Source of the DNA: Paraburkholderia sp. CNPSo 3272
GTDB taxonomy: Bacteria > Pseudomonadota > Gammaproteobacteria > Burkholderiales > Burkholderiaceae
DNA: 64,000 nt
Direction: 5' to 3'
NCBI RefSeq assembly: GCF_024206495.1
Contig: NZ_JAMBPQ010000018.1
Location: 1-64,000 of the forward strand
Shown: piece by piece, positions 16,550 through 25,237 of the stretch
Numbering within the stretch: position 1 is the stretch's first letter
How the letters are laid out: every line of letters starts with the position of its first letter
The notes under the pieces: generated by a model
Database searches by the model: none
What the model was told of the DNA's origin: nothing
What the model saw: only the letters and a program-made list of their open reading frames with translations
Translations under genes and position numbers: made by a program

Positions 16550-17449
16550 ATGGAATTGCGGCATCTCAGACACTTTGTTGCGGTTGCGGAGACCCAGCAC
16601 TTCGGTCGTGCGGCAGCGCGTCTTGGCATGGCGCAGCCGCCGCTCAGCCAGTCGATCATGCGGCTGGAAGAGCAGCTTGGCATCAAGCTCCTCGAACGCA
16701 CGCCGCGCGGCGTATCCCTCACGCCCGCTGGATCCGCGTTGCTCGCGGAAGCCAAGCCGCTGATCGCGCAAGCGGAATTAGCCGAGCGCCGCGTACGCCA
16801 GGCAGCCGACGAACTGGCGAGCCTGAGCGTAGCGTTCGTGCCGATGTGCGCGCTACGCATCATGCCGCTAGCCATTCAGGCGCTGCGCAAGCAATGGCCG
16901 GGTGTCGATGTGCGGTTGATCGAACGCGGTAGTGCCCTAACAGTCGCAAGTGTAAAAAACGGTAGCATCGACCTCGGCGTGGTTGTCACCAGCGCCGCGG
17001 ACGTCTCGGGTCTGGAGAGCGTAGTCATCGAGCGTCTGCGTGTGGTGGCCGCCGTTCCGGCGAAGTGGCCTGTGGCGACGCAGCGTTCGATTCGCATCGC
17101 GGATCTCGCGCGATATTCGCTCATCATGTTCCCTCAGCAAATGTCGCAACCGCTATTCGCTGCGTTTGAAGCAGCGCGGCGCGAGGAGGGTTTGTCGCCA
17201 CGAGTTACCCAACAAGCTCGCCACCCCTATACGATGCTCAACCTCGTTGCTCACGAACTGGGTGTCGGTTTGATGCTGGACTCGGCGCGATATTTGCCCG
17301 TGGAAGGGGTTGCTTACGTCGATATCGAGGATGTTCCCGCGCCGGGCGAAACAGAGGTTTCGCTGGTGTGGGCGGATAGGCCTCACAAGCCGTATCACCG
17401 TTCGATGCTCGACATCATCCGCGAAATCGCGTCGCCGCCCGGGACGTGA
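16550..17449 (+). CDS. LysR-family transcriptional regulator
   Basis: 299 aa LTTR starting MELRHLRHFVAVAETQHFG, with the canonical HTH (AAARLGMAQPPLSQSIMRLE, then EQLGIKLLERTPRGVSLT). This N-terminus belongs to the BenM/CatM-like group, many of which regulate aromatic or fatty-acid catabolism. The ATG at 16550 is preferred over longer in-frame readings because family members begin exactly at MELRHLR. Divergent from the other LysR gene; the gene downstream is the SDR at 17602. Confidence 0.88.
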   Translation: MELRHLRHFVAVAETQHFGRAAARLGMAQPPLSQSIMRLEEQLGIKLLERTPRGVSLTPAGSALLAEAKPLIAQAELAERRVRQAADELASLSVAFVPMCALRIMPLAIQALRKQWPGVDVRLIERGSALTVASVKNGSIDLGVVVTSAADVSGLESVVIERLRVVAAVPAKWPVATQRSIRIADLARYSLIMFPQQMSQPLFAAFEAARREEGLSPRVTQQARHPYTMLNLVAHELGVGLMLDSARYLPVEGVAYVDIEDVPAPGETEVSLVWADRPHKPYHRSMLDIIREIASPPGT

Positions 17450-17518
17450 TGCGCACAATCGCGTCGACGAGCTGATTCGTTTCGGCTGCTCCTCGCGTCA
17501 TTCGGTTTCGCGTTCACC

Positions 17519-17561
17519 TTGACACACCAAGGTGGCGTGTTTATGTTTACGAATGACGTTC
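17519..17561 (+). promoter_or_regulatory. Sigma-70 promoter with GAACNNNRTTC-type element, SDR gene
   Basis: TTGACA (17519-17524), 17-bp spacer, TATGTT (17542-17547), three bases (TAC), then GAATGACGTTC (17551-17561), the palindrome-like element shared with other promoters here; its reverse complement is GAACGTCATTC. The following CACAAAAT flank resembles CATAAAGT at the 23002 site. The position over the transcription start fits a repressor operator. Confidence 0.75.
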
Positions 17562-17601
17562 ACAAAATAACCCGCTCGCATGGCGAGCCAAAGGAGGAGC
17601 A

Positions 17602-18387
17602 GTGAGTACGAATGTGGCGAGTCTTTTCAGTCTCGATCAGAAGGTCGCGGTGGTAACAGGGGCCGGTTCCGGTATAGGCCGTGAGACGGCGCTGTTGCTG
17701 GCGTCGGCCGGCGCAGCCGTGGTTGCGGCGGATCTGAACGAGGAAGCGGCGCAGGAGACGGTCAAACAAATCGAAAGCGCGTCCGGTAAGGCAATCGCAG
17801 TCAAGGTGGACATCGGCAATGAATCTTCGATTCTTGCGATGTACGAAACCGTTCAGGCGAAGCTCGGGCGTCTCGACATTCTCGTCAACAATGCGGGTAT
17901 CTACCCGAAGACGCCCTTCGTCGAAACGTCGGCCGAGAAGTGGGACAAGGTTCTCGGCGTGAATCTGCGCGGCACCTTTCTCTGCATGCGCGAAGCGATC
18001 AAGCGCATGCAAGCGGCCAGTAACGGTGGATCCATCATCAATATTTCGTCGGTGGCATCGCTACAGCCCGTGATTTTCGACAACGGCGATTACGGCGCAT
18101 CGAAGGCGGGCGTCAACAATCTCACCAAGGTGGCCGCTCTCGAATTCGCACCGGACGGAATTCGCGTGAACGCCGTGCTACCCGGCGGCGTGGCAACCGA
18201 GGGCGCGGCTGCATCGACCAAGGTCCACCAGGCAAGCGGCCCAATTACACAGCCCGGCCGTATGCCCCTGGGCCGCATTGGCGTCGCCTCCGATATCGCG
18301 CGTGCCGTGCTGTTCTTCGCATCGCCTGCATCGGATTACGTGACCGGCCAGCTTCTGGCTGTCGACGGCGGCTTCCAGGTTTCCTGA
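17602..18387 (+). CDS. SDR-family NAD(P)-dependent oxidoreductase
   Basis: 261 aa classical SDR. The cofactor loop TGAGSGIG, NNAGIY, the Ser in NISSVAS and the YGASK catalytic pair are all intact. GTG start behind a strong AAAGGAGGAG. Transcribed alone from the promoter at 17519. It is a close paralogue of the SDR at 5118 (shared FAPDGIRVNAVLPGG-like and YVTGQLLAVDGGF segments). It probably oxidises a hydroxyacyl intermediate or alcohol in the island's pathway; substrate unknown. Confidence 0.88.
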   Translation: MSTNVASLFSLDQKVAVVTGAGSGIGRETALLLASAGAAVVAADLNEEAAQETVKQIESASGKAIAVKVDIGNESSILAMYETVQAKLGRLDILVNNAGIYPKTPFVETSAEKWDKVLGVNLRGTFLCMREAIKRMQAASNGGSIINISSVASLQPVIFDNGDYGASKAGVNNLTKVAALEFAPDGIRVNAVLPGGVATEGAAASTKVHQASGPITQPGRMPLGRIGVASDIARAVLFFASPASDYVTGQLLAVDGGFQVS

Positions 18388-18420
18388 TCGCTCACCAGCG
18401 GCTCGTTATTTCGCGTTGCC

Positions 18421-18443
18421 AAGCCGCGTCGGTGACGCGGCTT
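18421..18443 (+). terminator. Hairpin after the SDR gene
   Basis: AAGCCGCGTC, 3-nt loop, GACGCGGCTT: a perfect 10-bp stem 34 bp after the SDR stop. No U-run follows, so it may be a weak or factor-dependent terminator or an mRNA stabiliser. The rest of the 283-bp gap to 18671 shows no gene. Confidence 0.5.
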
Positions 18444-18670
18444 AGGGCTGCATTTCGCTTCCCCGATTGAATTCGACCCGTTGCGCACGCTTAGCCGCGT
18501 GCGTTGCGTGCGCTCGCGCATGCATTGCACGCTACGCCCCGGCGGCTAGTGAAAACACCGACGCAATTAATTGAACGAGTTGTTGCATAACGGGACCCTG
18601 TCACCTAGGATGTCCTCATAGAGGCGCCGCGAAAGCGCCCGAGAGGCATAAGCCTGATCGGAGACATGCG

Positions 18671-18868
18671 ATGTACCTTCTCGACAGCGATTTACGTGGT
18701 CCTCTCGCGGACTACACGTTCCACTATCGGCGCCAGCGTCCTGGCAGCAATCCTCCCTCGTCGGACGAATCCGATCGAGCAAAACAATCGAATCGGGCGG
18801 CGCGTGCGTTGGGTGCGATGGCGCTCCATATCTTCGGCAAGGTGCGCATGGAGGGAGCAGCACGATGA
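18671..18868 (+). CDS. Small hypothetical protein (65 aa)
   Basis: 65 aa, basic and polar, starting MYLLDSDLRGPLADYTFHY; no recognised domain. I accept it as a gene because GGAG lies 7 nt before its ATG and its TGA overlaps the ATG of the following membrane-protein gene (ATGA), a coupling that shadows rarely show. An alternative ATG 5 bp upstream is in a different frame and lacks this coupling. Function unknown. Confidence 0.5.
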   Translation: MYLLDSDLRGPLADYTFHYRRQRPGSNPPSSDESDRAKQSNRAARALGAMALHIFGKVRMEGAAR

Positions 18869-19179
18869 AGACGATCCCGGGCGAGCGCGCTCGAGAGGCG
18901 CGCAGGGTATGGCTTCCGCTCATTCTCTTATCGATATCGGCAGCCGCTGTCTGGCTGCTGCAACGCGACCTGCGGATCGAAGAGTTGGGGCGTTCGGCGC
19001 TCTTCGACGTCGTGATGACGTTTGCGGTGCTCGGTGCGACGGCATTCGCGGGCATCGTTGGATGTGCGATTGCGAGTCGGGCGCAAAAACATGAAACTGA
19101 CTTGTCGACAGGCGAAGGTTATTGCTTCGTCGGCGCGGTGATCGGCGCAGTGGTGTTTTTTGTCGCCATGACTTACTAA
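18865..19179 (+). CDS. Small inner-membrane protein
   Basis: 104 aa with three hydrophobic stretches (about residues 15-33, 46-68 and 84-102) and a basic N-terminus, so probably an inner-membrane protein with the N-terminus in the cytoplasm. No recognised family. It is coupled to the 65-aa gene upstream by an ATGA overlap and followed after 10 bp by the SnoaL-like gene; the three probably form an operon. Confidence 0.65.
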   Translation: MKTIPGERAREARRVWLPLILLSISAAAVWLLQRDLRIEELGRSALFDVVMTFAVLGATAFAGIVGCAIASRAQKHETDLSTGEGYCFVGAVIGAVVFFVAMTY

Positions 19180-19189
19180 CGGTAGAACC

Positions 19190-19732
19190 ATGAACGAAGA
19201 GCTGAGCGCACGCGTAGAAGCGCTGCTGGACAAGCAGGCCATACTCGAATGCGTGCACCGGTATTGCCGCGGAGTGGACCGCATGGATCGGGAGTTGACG
19301 CTGTCGGCGTACCACCCGGATGCAATCGACGACCACGGCGCATTCGTTGGGAATGCAGAGGAATTCGTCAACTGGGCCTTTGCGTACCATACCGAGCATC
19401 AACTCTCGCACCATCATATGGTGTTCAATCACAGCGTAGAGTTGAAGGGCGACGTCGCGCACGGGGAAACATACTGGCTTTTCTTCGGCGAGAACCGCGT
19501 CAAGCCGGACACGCTCGCGGTGGGGCGCTATATCGACCGCTTCGAAAAGCGCGATGGCGTGTGGGCGATTGCCGCCCGCGTTTGCATCTCGGAGGCAATC
19601 AACGAGCTCGCGCCGGCAGCAGTGCCCGCTGCCTGGCGGGAAATCCTGATGAGCAATGGTGTCAGTTCTCGAAACCGTGAAGACGTTTCTTACGAGCGGC
19701 CTCTTGTGACACGTCAGCCCACCGAGGTCTAG
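19190..19732 (+). CDS. SnoaL-like / nuclear transport factor 2 family protein
   Basis: 180 aa with an NTF2-like cone fold by sequence pattern: LLDKQAILECVHRYCRGVDRMD at the N-terminus is the typical SnoaL-4 helix, and the HHHMVFNHSVELKGDVAHGE and VGRYIDRFEKRDGVWAIAAR strands follow. Family members include polyketide cyclases, dehydratases and ring-hydroxylating dioxygenase small subunits, so it may be a hydratase or isomerase acting on a ring intermediate. No dioxygenase large subunit is nearby. Last gene of the small operon; a bidirectional hairpin follows. Confidence 0.8.
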   Translation: MNEELSARVEALLDKQAILECVHRYCRGVDRMDRELTLSAYHPDAIDDHGAFVGNAEEFVNWAFAYHTEHQLSHHHMVFNHSVELKGDVAHGETYWLFFGENRVKPDTLAVGRYIDRFEKRDGVWAIAARVCISEAINELAPAAVPAAWREILMSNGVSSRNREDVSYERPLVTRQPTEV

Positions 19733-19783
19733 TGGCTTGCATGAGCGTCGGGTGACGCCTGCGACAGATTAACGAGCATGTCA

Positions 19784-19822
19784 TGAAAGCCAACATCGGC
19801 AGGGAGCCGACGTTGGCTTTCA
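19784..19822. terminator. Bidirectional terminator hairpin between the SnoaL-like gene and folE
   Basis: TGAAAGCCAACATCGGC (19784-19800), loop AGGGA, GCCGACGTTGGCTTTCA (19806-19822): 17-bp arms with a single wobble pair. It sits between two convergent genes and its right arm includes the folE stop codon. The T-rich flank is short on both sides. Confidence 0.72.
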
Positions 19823-20455
19823 GCTATTTGGCAACGGCATGATCGTACTGTGGCCCACAATCGACAGAAACTCGCGCCGCGTGGACGGGTCGTCACGAAA
19901 CGCACCCAGCATACGGCTTGTCACGAGCGACGCACCGGGTTTATGCACTCCGCGTGTGCTCATGCACTGATGCGCGGCTTCGAGGATTACGGCGACGCCC
20001 TTGGGTTGCAGCACGGTGTTCAGCGCATCGGCAATTTGAACGGTCATCTTCTCCTGAATCTGCAGACGCTTGGCATAGACATCGACGAGGCGCGCGAGTT
20101 TGGAAATGCCGACCACGCGATGCTCAGGCAGGTAGGCGACATGCGCGCGCCCGATGATAGGCACCATATGGTGCTCGCAATAGCTCTCGAAGCGGATGTC
20201 CTTTAGCACCACCATTTCGTCGTAGCCATCCACTTCGGAAAACGTCGTGGCGAGAATCTGCATCGGGTCGGATTCGTATCCCGCGAAGAACTCGCGATAC
20301 GCGCGAGCGACGCGCGCGGGCGTTTGAATGAGGCCTTCTCTTTCCGGGTCGTCGCCCGCCCATCGGATGAGCGTTCGCACGGCTTCTTCCGCCTGATCCC
20401 GCGTGGGGCGAACCGACGTTCCCTCGGCGCCAATCCCGTTGTCTCGCTTGTTCAT
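19820..20455 (-). CDS. folE: GTP cyclohydrolase I
   Basis: 211 aa; converts GTP to 7,8-dihydroneopterin triphosphate, the first step of folate/tetrahydropterin synthesis. The zinc ligands are in YCEHHMVPI (Cys93, His96) and AAHQCMSTRG (Cys164), and TPARVARAYREFFAGY, KLARLVDVYAKRLQIQEKMT and SIVGH are hallmark segments. ATG at 20455 with AGGAG upstream; a TTG one codon earlier is less likely. It lies alone, divergent from the flavoprotein gene at 20641, and shares that control region. A biosynthetic gene inside a catabolic island is unexpected; it could be a second copy. Confidence 0.95.
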   Translation of the reverse strand: MNKRDNGIGAEGTSVRPTRDQAEEAVRTLIRWAGDDPEREGLIQTPARVARAYREFFAGYESDPMQILATTFSEVDGYDEMVVLKDIRFESYCEHHMVPIIGRAHVAYLPEHRVVGISKLARLVDVYAKRLQIQEKMTVQIADALNTVLQPKGVAVILEAAHQCMSTRGVHKPGASLVTSRMLGAFRDDPSTRREFLSIVGHSTIMPLPNS

Positions 20456-20541
20456 CAACTCTCCTGATCATTCATGCAGCGTGTGATCCGACTCGGTGCG
20501 CGTGTGCGGCACACTCGTGTCGGTGACGTGAATAAAGTGTA

Positions 20542-20559
20542 TATAATTGCACGATGTTC
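20542..20559 (+). promoter_or_regulatory. -10 box and GAACNNNRTTC-like element before the flavoprotein gene
   Basis: A consensus TATAAT (20542-20547) is followed after one base by GCACGATGTTC (20549-20559), one mismatch from GAACNNNGTTC and identical to the site at 12542. No strong -35 is visible. The site lies between the divergent folE and flavoprotein genes and could affect both. Confidence 0.55.
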
Positions 20560-20640
20560 GTAAATACAAACGCACGCAAGCTGCACTCGAGAGGCTGCAC
20601 GCATGGCAAGCAGGTTGCACTTACATCACAGGATCCGTAC

Positions 20641-21618
20641 ATGAAGACGCGCATTACAGAGTTGCTGGGGATTCGATATCCCATTGTTCAAGGAGGCATG
20701 ATGTGGGTGGGCCGCGCGGAACTGGCCGCCGCCGTCTCCAACGCTGGCGCGCTAGGCACCATTACGGCGCTCACGCAACCTACGCCCGAGGCGCTGCGCA
20801 ACGAGATTGGCCGCGTCCGATCGACGACGGATCAGCCGTTCGCCGTGAACCTGACCATACTGCCAACGATCAAACCGGTTCCGTACGATGAGTACGTGCA
20901 AGCGATCGTGGAAAACGGCGTGAAAGTCGTCGAGACTGCGGGACGCAATCCCGAGCCGTATATGCCGGCGTTCAAGGCAGCGGGAATCAAGGTCATCCAT
21001 AAATGCACTTCCGTGCGTCACGCGGTGAAAGCCGAGGCATTGGGGTGCGACGCCGTGAGCGTGGACGGATTCGAATGTGCCGGCCACCCGGGCGAAGACG
21101 ACGTGCCCAATCTCATTCTGTTGCCGGCAGCCGCTGCGAAACTGCGCATTCCGATGCTTGCATCGGGCGGCATCGCCGACGCACGCGGCATGGTCGCGGC
21201 ACTCGCGCTGGGCGCGGACGGCATCAACATGGGCACGCGATTCATGGCCACGCAGGAAGCGCCGATTCATGAGAACGTTAAGCGCAGGTTAGTCGAGAAC
21301 GATGAGCGCAACACGGCGTTGATTTTCCGCACGCTGAAAAACACCTCGCGCATTTTCAGGAATTCGGTTGCGGAGAAAGTGCTTGAACTCGAATACAAGG
21401 AAGGCGCAACGTTCGCAGATCTCAAGTCACTCGTGAGTGGGGAGCGCGGCAAACGCATGTACGAGACAGGGGATACGGAAGACGGAACGTTTCCGGCTGG
21501 TCTCGCGATCGGGCTCATCGAGGATATTCCCACCTGTGCGGAACTCGTGAGCCGCATGGTCGCTGAGGCACGCGCACTCATTCACGGCCGGCTGACCGCG
21601 TTCGCACAAGAGCGCTGA
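20641..21618 (+). CDS. Nitronate monooxygenase-like FMN protein
   Basis: 325 aa TIM-barrel flavoprotein of the 2-nitropropane dioxygenase/NMO family. It begins MKTRITELLGIRYPIVQGGM, has the family His in ECAGHPG, and the phosphate-binding LASGGIADARGMVAALALGAD followed by GTRFMAT. In CoA-dependent catabolic clusters such proteins may act as enoyl reductases or dehydrogenases on CoA thioesters rather than on nitronates (the IpdC type of steroid degraders is my comparison, from memory). ATG with AGGA 8 nt upstream. Paralogue of the protein at 30173. Confidence 0.86.
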   Translation: MKTRITELLGIRYPIVQGGMMWVGRAELAAAVSNAGALGTITALTQPTPEALRNEIGRVRSTTDQPFAVNLTILPTIKPVPYDEYVQAIVENGVKVVETAGRNPEPYMPAFKAAGIKVIHKCTSVRHAVKAEALGCDAVSVDGFECAGHPGEDDVPNLILLPAAAAKLRIPMLASGGIADARGMVAALALGADGINMGTRFMATQEAPIHENVKRRLVENDERNTALIFRTLKNTSRIFRNSVAEKVLELEYKEGATFADLKSLVSGERGKRMYETGDTEDGTFPAGLAIGLIEDIPTCAELVSRMVAEARALIHGRLTAFAQER

Positions 21619-21624
21619 GCGCCC

Positions 21625-21652
21625 GCTAAGGCACGCTAAGGCACGCTAAGGC
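21625..21652. repeat. Short tandem repeat, GCTAAGGCAC x 2.8
   Basis: GCTAAGGCAC at 21625-21634 and 21635-21644 plus a partial GCTAAGGC (21645-21652), directly after the flavoprotein stop. No function is evident; such repeats may arise by replication slippage. The rest of the 146-bp gap to the convergent thiolase gene is featureless. Confidence 0.8.
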
Positions 21653-21764
21653 CCCCTTCGAATACGGCTGCCCGCGCGCGAGTATCAAGCGCGTGCTGGC
21701 ATCCGGCCTGGTTCTTCAAACGTCACTCGCTCTGATTCAATGGATAACCCCCTCGCGCCGAGCC

Positions 21765-22946
21765 CTAAAGGCGTTCGAAGACAGCCGCGATACCCTGGCC
21801 ACCACCGATGCACATCGTCACGAGCGCATAGCGGCCACCGCAACGGTGCAGTTCGTGAATCGCTTTCACTGCAATGACGGCGCCCGTTGCGCCAATCGGA
21901 TGACCGAGCGAGATGCCCGACCCGTTTGGATTCACCTTCGCGCTGTCGAATTCCAGCTCCTTCGCGACGGCGCAAGCCTGCGCGGCGAAGGCTTCGTTCG
22001 CTTCGATCACGTCGAGATCCGCCACGGTCAAGCCCGCGCGCTGCAACGCCTTGCGTGTGGCAGGCACCGGGCCGATGCCCATGTATTGAGGATCGACGCC
22101 GGCGTGGGCCCAGGAAACGAGCCGCGCAAGTGGACGAAGGCCGCGTTGCTCGGCAGTGCGGCGCGCCATCAGCAGGACTGCCGCGGCGCCGTCGTTGAGG
22201 CCCGACGCGTTGCCGGCTGTGACCGTACCGTCCTTCTGGAATGCCGGGCGCAATTTGCCGAGATCGGCGGCGGTCGTGCCGGGCCGCACATGCTCGTCGG
22301 TATCGAAAGCGCTCTCGCCCTTTTTGGTGCGGAGTGCCACAGGCACGATCTGTTCGCGGAAGCGGCCATCGTGAATGGCTCGTGCGGCGCGCCGGTGCGA
22401 CTCGACGGCGAGCTGGTCCTGGTCGTCACGGGAAACACCGTACTTCGTCGCGACGTTCTCCGCGGTCACACCCATATGGCAGGCGCTAAACGGGTCGGTC
22501 AGTGCGCCGACCATCATGTCGATCAGGCGGATGTCGCCCATGCGTGAGCCCCAACGCGCTCCGGTGGCCACATAGGCTGCGCGCGACATGCTTTCCGCGC
22601 CTGCGCCGATGGCGATTTCAGTATCGCCGAGGGCGATAGCCTGGGCGGCGGAAATGATGGCCTGGAGGCCGGAGCCGCACAACCGGTTGAGCGTCAGCGC
22701 TGGAGCGTCCGCGCTGACGCCGCCCTCGAGCGCGGCGACGCGCGCGAGATACATGTCGCGAGGCTCGGTATGGATCACGTTGCCGAACACCACGTGGCCA
22801 ACATCGCCACCCGGCAAATTCGTGCGGTCGAGCAATGCACGTACCACTGTCGCGCCTAGCTGCGTAGGCGGAACGCTCGCGAGCGCACCGCCGAAATCTC
22901 CAATAGCCGTGCGAACGGCAGCGGCGACGACAACCTCATCCGACAT
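21765..22946 (-). CDS. Acetyl-CoA acetyltransferase (thiolase)
   Basis: 393 aa thiolase with the full catalytic set: nucleophilic Cys90 in NRLCGSGLQ, the His in GHPIGATG and the second Cys in CIGGGQG. It would cleave a 3-ketoacyl-CoA to acetyl-CoA and a shortened acyl-CoA, the last step of a beta-oxidation round. The ATG at 22946 has AAGGAG upstream. Monocistronic, divergent from the CoA-ligase operon at 23301, with a GAACNNNRTTC-type operator in its promoter. This appears to be the only complete thiolase in the window. Confidence 0.93.
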   Translation of the reverse strand: MSDEVVVAAAVRTAIGDFGGALASVPPTQLGATVVRALLDRTNLPGGDVGHVVFGNVIHTEPRDMYLARVAALEGGVSADAPALTLNRLCGSGLQAIISAAQAIALGDTEIAIGAGAESMSRAAYVATGARWGSRMGDIRLIDMMVGALTDPFSACHMGVTAENVATKYGVSRDDQDQLAVESHRRAARAIHDGRFREQIVPVALRTKKGESAFDTDEHVRPGTTAADLGKLRPAFQKDGTVTAGNASGLNDGAAAVLLMARRTAEQRGLRPLARLVSWAHAGVDPQYMGIGPVPATRKALQRAGLTVADLDVIEANEAFAAQACAVAKELEFDSAKVNPNGSGISLGHPIGATGAVIAVKAIHELHRCGGRYALVTMCIGGGQGIAAVFERL

Positions 22947-23001
22947 GATGGCTCCTTGGTCCGGAGATCGCTTACGATCCACGTGCAGTGTTTTACAATG
23001 T

Positions 23002-23043
23002 GAATGACGTTCATAAAGTAGCGCATTTTCTAAAGTGTGTCCA
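23002..23043 (-). promoter_or_regulatory. Sigma-70 promoter with GAACNNNRTTC element, thiolase gene (minus)
   Basis: Read on the minus strand: TGGACA (23043-23038), 17-bp spacer, TACTTT (23020-23015), two bases, then GAACGTCATTC (23012-23002). The 354-bp gap between the divergent thiolase and ligase genes holds no gene. On the plus strand, toward the ligase, a weaker arrangement TTCGAT-N17-CACAAT-GAT-GATCGGCGTTC ends at 23202, with one mismatch in the element. Confidence 0.75.
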
Positions 23044-23300
23044 CGTGATTGTGCAGTGCGCAAGGTTGCGAGCGTCCTGCGTATTTCGCGGGTCATTCGT
23101 GCCGGATTCCGGAGGTCGGCATCAGGCGATTCTGGTGGGTCACAACCAATAGACGTGCGTTCGATTTCACGCTATGCTGGTTCACAATGATGATCGGCGT
23201 TCAATTATTGGTCAGTCTCGGTGCGCAAAATCTTAGCCGCCGAATGGCGATGCAAGTGTCAGTGGGACGTGGCTTGCCAGATAACAACAGGACGATTCAG

Positions 23301-25232
23301 ATGGATGCAGGTACGGCTTCGCACGACGCCCTGATGGATGTGCCGTTTCGCCCGATACGCCTCGGCAGCATGGATGCCATCGTCGAGCGAAGGCCCGACG
23401 GAAGCGTGGTGTATGAACTGAGGGAAGGGCTTGAACCCTATCCCCTGCGCTTGACGCAGCGGCTCGAACACTGGGCGAGCGTCACGCCCGAGCGCGCGTT
23501 GCTCGCGCGGCGTACGCCAGATGGCAAGTCATGGGAGTCGCTCACGTATAAGCAGGCGTTCGACGGTGCGCGTGCACTGGGGCAGGCGCTGCTCGATCGA
23601 GGGTTGTCCCCGTCTCGTCCGTTGATGATTCTTTCGGATCGGGGATTTGAGCACGCGCTCTTCGCCCTTGCCGCATTGCACGTCGGGGTTCCCTATATTC
23701 CCGTAACGCCTGCGTATTCGCTTCTGTCACAGGATTTTTCGAAGCTCAGGCAACTCGCGGCCGTGTGTACGCCTGGCCTCGTCTTCGCGGATGACGGTGC
23801 GCAGTATGGCCGCGCATTGCGCGAGGTATTCGGCGACGTAGAGAGTGTCGTCGTCGGTCCGTTGCCAGAGGGGCGTGCCAGTTCGCGTGTAGCAGACTGG
23901 CTGAAGACGCCGGTGACCGCCGATGTCGACAAGGCGTTCAATGCGGTCGGTCCGGACACCGTCGGCAAGATCATGTTCACCTCGGGTACGACAGGCGCAC
24001 CAAAGGGTGTGATCTACCCTCAGCGCATGTTGTGCAGCAATCGCCAACAGGTCGCACAGGTGTTCGCGTTTCTTCAGGACGGGCCGCCGGATCTCGTCGA
24101 TTGGCTGCCGTGGCATCACACCTTCGGCGGCACCCATAACTTCGGCATGGTGTTGTACGGCGGCGGCACATACTACCTGGACCCCGGCAAGCCAACGCCG
24201 GAGGAAATCGGTCCTACTGTGCAGGCATTGCGTGAAATCGCGCCGGTGGTCTACCTCAATACACCCCAAGGGTTGGCCTCGCTCATTCCGCATCTTCGAG
24301 CCGACAAGGCACTGCGCGAGAAATTCTTCAGCAAGCTCGCGCTGATCTACTACGGCGGCGCAAGTCTGCCGAAGTACATCTGGGCCGAACTCGACGAACT
24401 CGCCGTACGCACTATCGGCCAGCGCGTGCTCATCATGTCGGGGATCGGCGGCACCGAAGCAGGCCCCACGCCGATGTCGGCTGCCTGGGATCCGCGGCGC
24501 GAGGCGATTGCGGGTTTGCCTGTGCCCGGCGTCAAAGTGAAGGTGGCGCCGGTCGGAGAGAAGCTGGAAATCCGCTTCTTTGGCGACTGCGTGACGCCGG
24601 GGTACTGGAAAGATCCTGAGCGTACCGCCGCCTCGTTCGACGAGGAGGGCTATTTCCGCTCTGGTGACGCTGCAACGTTCATCGACCCGCAGCGTATCGA
24701 ACTCGGCCTGCGCTTCGATGGCCGCATCGCCGAAAATTTCAAGCTGTCCACGGGCACGTGGGTCAACGTTGCCGACTTGCGCTTGCATGCGCTGAACACT
24801 TTCGGTCCGTATGCGCGCGACGTCGTCATTGCGGGTCAAGACCGCGATTACCTGACCGCACTCGTATTCCCCGACGTCGAAGCGTGCCGTGCGCTTTGCG
24901 ACGACCTTCACGACTCGACGCCGGATGTCGATCAGATCGTCAACAGCCGTGGCGTGCGGGCGTTCTTCCAGAGGGGCGTCGACCAGCTCGCTGCGCGCTC
25001 CGGCGGCAGTTCGGCCCGTATCGCGCGCATTGTGATCGAAAGCGAAGCGCCCACACTCGACAACGGTGAGTTGAGCGCGAAGAGTGCGATCAGCCAGCGC
25101 AACGTGCTCGAGCGGCGTCGCGGCGTCGTGGATGAGCTTTATCGCACGCCGCCCACGCCGCGCACGCTGGTCGGCAATGCGGGCGCAGCCGAATCAGATC
25201 GAGTTCAACGTACCGAAAACGCCGGAAGCTAA
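23301..25232 (+). CDS. Feruloyl-CoA synthetase-like acid-CoA ligase
   Basis: 643 aa adenylate-forming ligase, longer than the usual 520-560 aa and matching the feruloyl-CoA-synthase type in its opening (PFRPIRLGSMDAIVERRPDG) and length. The ATP-binding IMFTSGTTGAPKGVIYPQ, GIGGTEAGPT and the FRSGDAATF hinge region are present; the C-terminal A10 Lys motif is unusual (LDNGELSAKSAISQR), but GELSAKS supplies the Lys. The ATG at 23301 has AGGA about 9 nt upstream. It heads a seven-gene plus-strand operon, so it probably makes the CoA thioester that the following dehydrogenases use. The substrate need not be ferulate. Confidence 0.88.
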   Translation: MDAGTASHDALMDVPFRPIRLGSMDAIVERRPDGSVVYELREGLEPYPLRLTQRLEHWASVTPERALLARRTPDGKSWESLTYKQAFDGARALGQALLDRGLSPSRPLMILSDRGFEHALFALAALHVGVPYIPVTPAYSLLSQDFSKLRQLAAVCTPGLVFADDGAQYGRALREVFGDVESVVVGPLPEGRASSRVADWLKTPVTADVDKAFNAVGPDTVGKIMFTSGTTGAPKGVIYPQRMLCSNRQQVAQVFAFLQDGPPDLVDWLPWHHTFGGTHNFGMVLYGGGTYYLDPGKPTPEEIGPTVQALREIAPVVYLNTPQGLASLIPHLRADKALREKFFSKLALIYYGGASLPKYIWAELDELAVRTIGQRVLIMSGIGGTEAGPTPMSAAWDPRREAIAGLPVPGVKVKVAPVGEKLEIRFFGDCVTPGYWKDPERTAASFDEEGYFRSGDAATFIDPQRIELGLRFDGRIAENFKLSTGTWVNVADLRLHALNTFGPYARDVVIAGQDRDYLTALVFPDVEACRALCDDLHDSTPDVDQIVNSRGVRAFFQRGVDQLAARSGGSSARIARIVIESEAPTLDNGELSAKSAISQRNVLERRRGVVDELYRTPPTPRTLVGNAGAAESDRVQRTENAGS

Positions 25233-25237
25233 ACACT

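Noticed and set aside
21625..21652. GCTAAGGCAC tandem repeat as an iteron or regulator-binding array
   Set aside because: Fewer than three units, located between two convergent gene ends, with no nearby origin or promoter.
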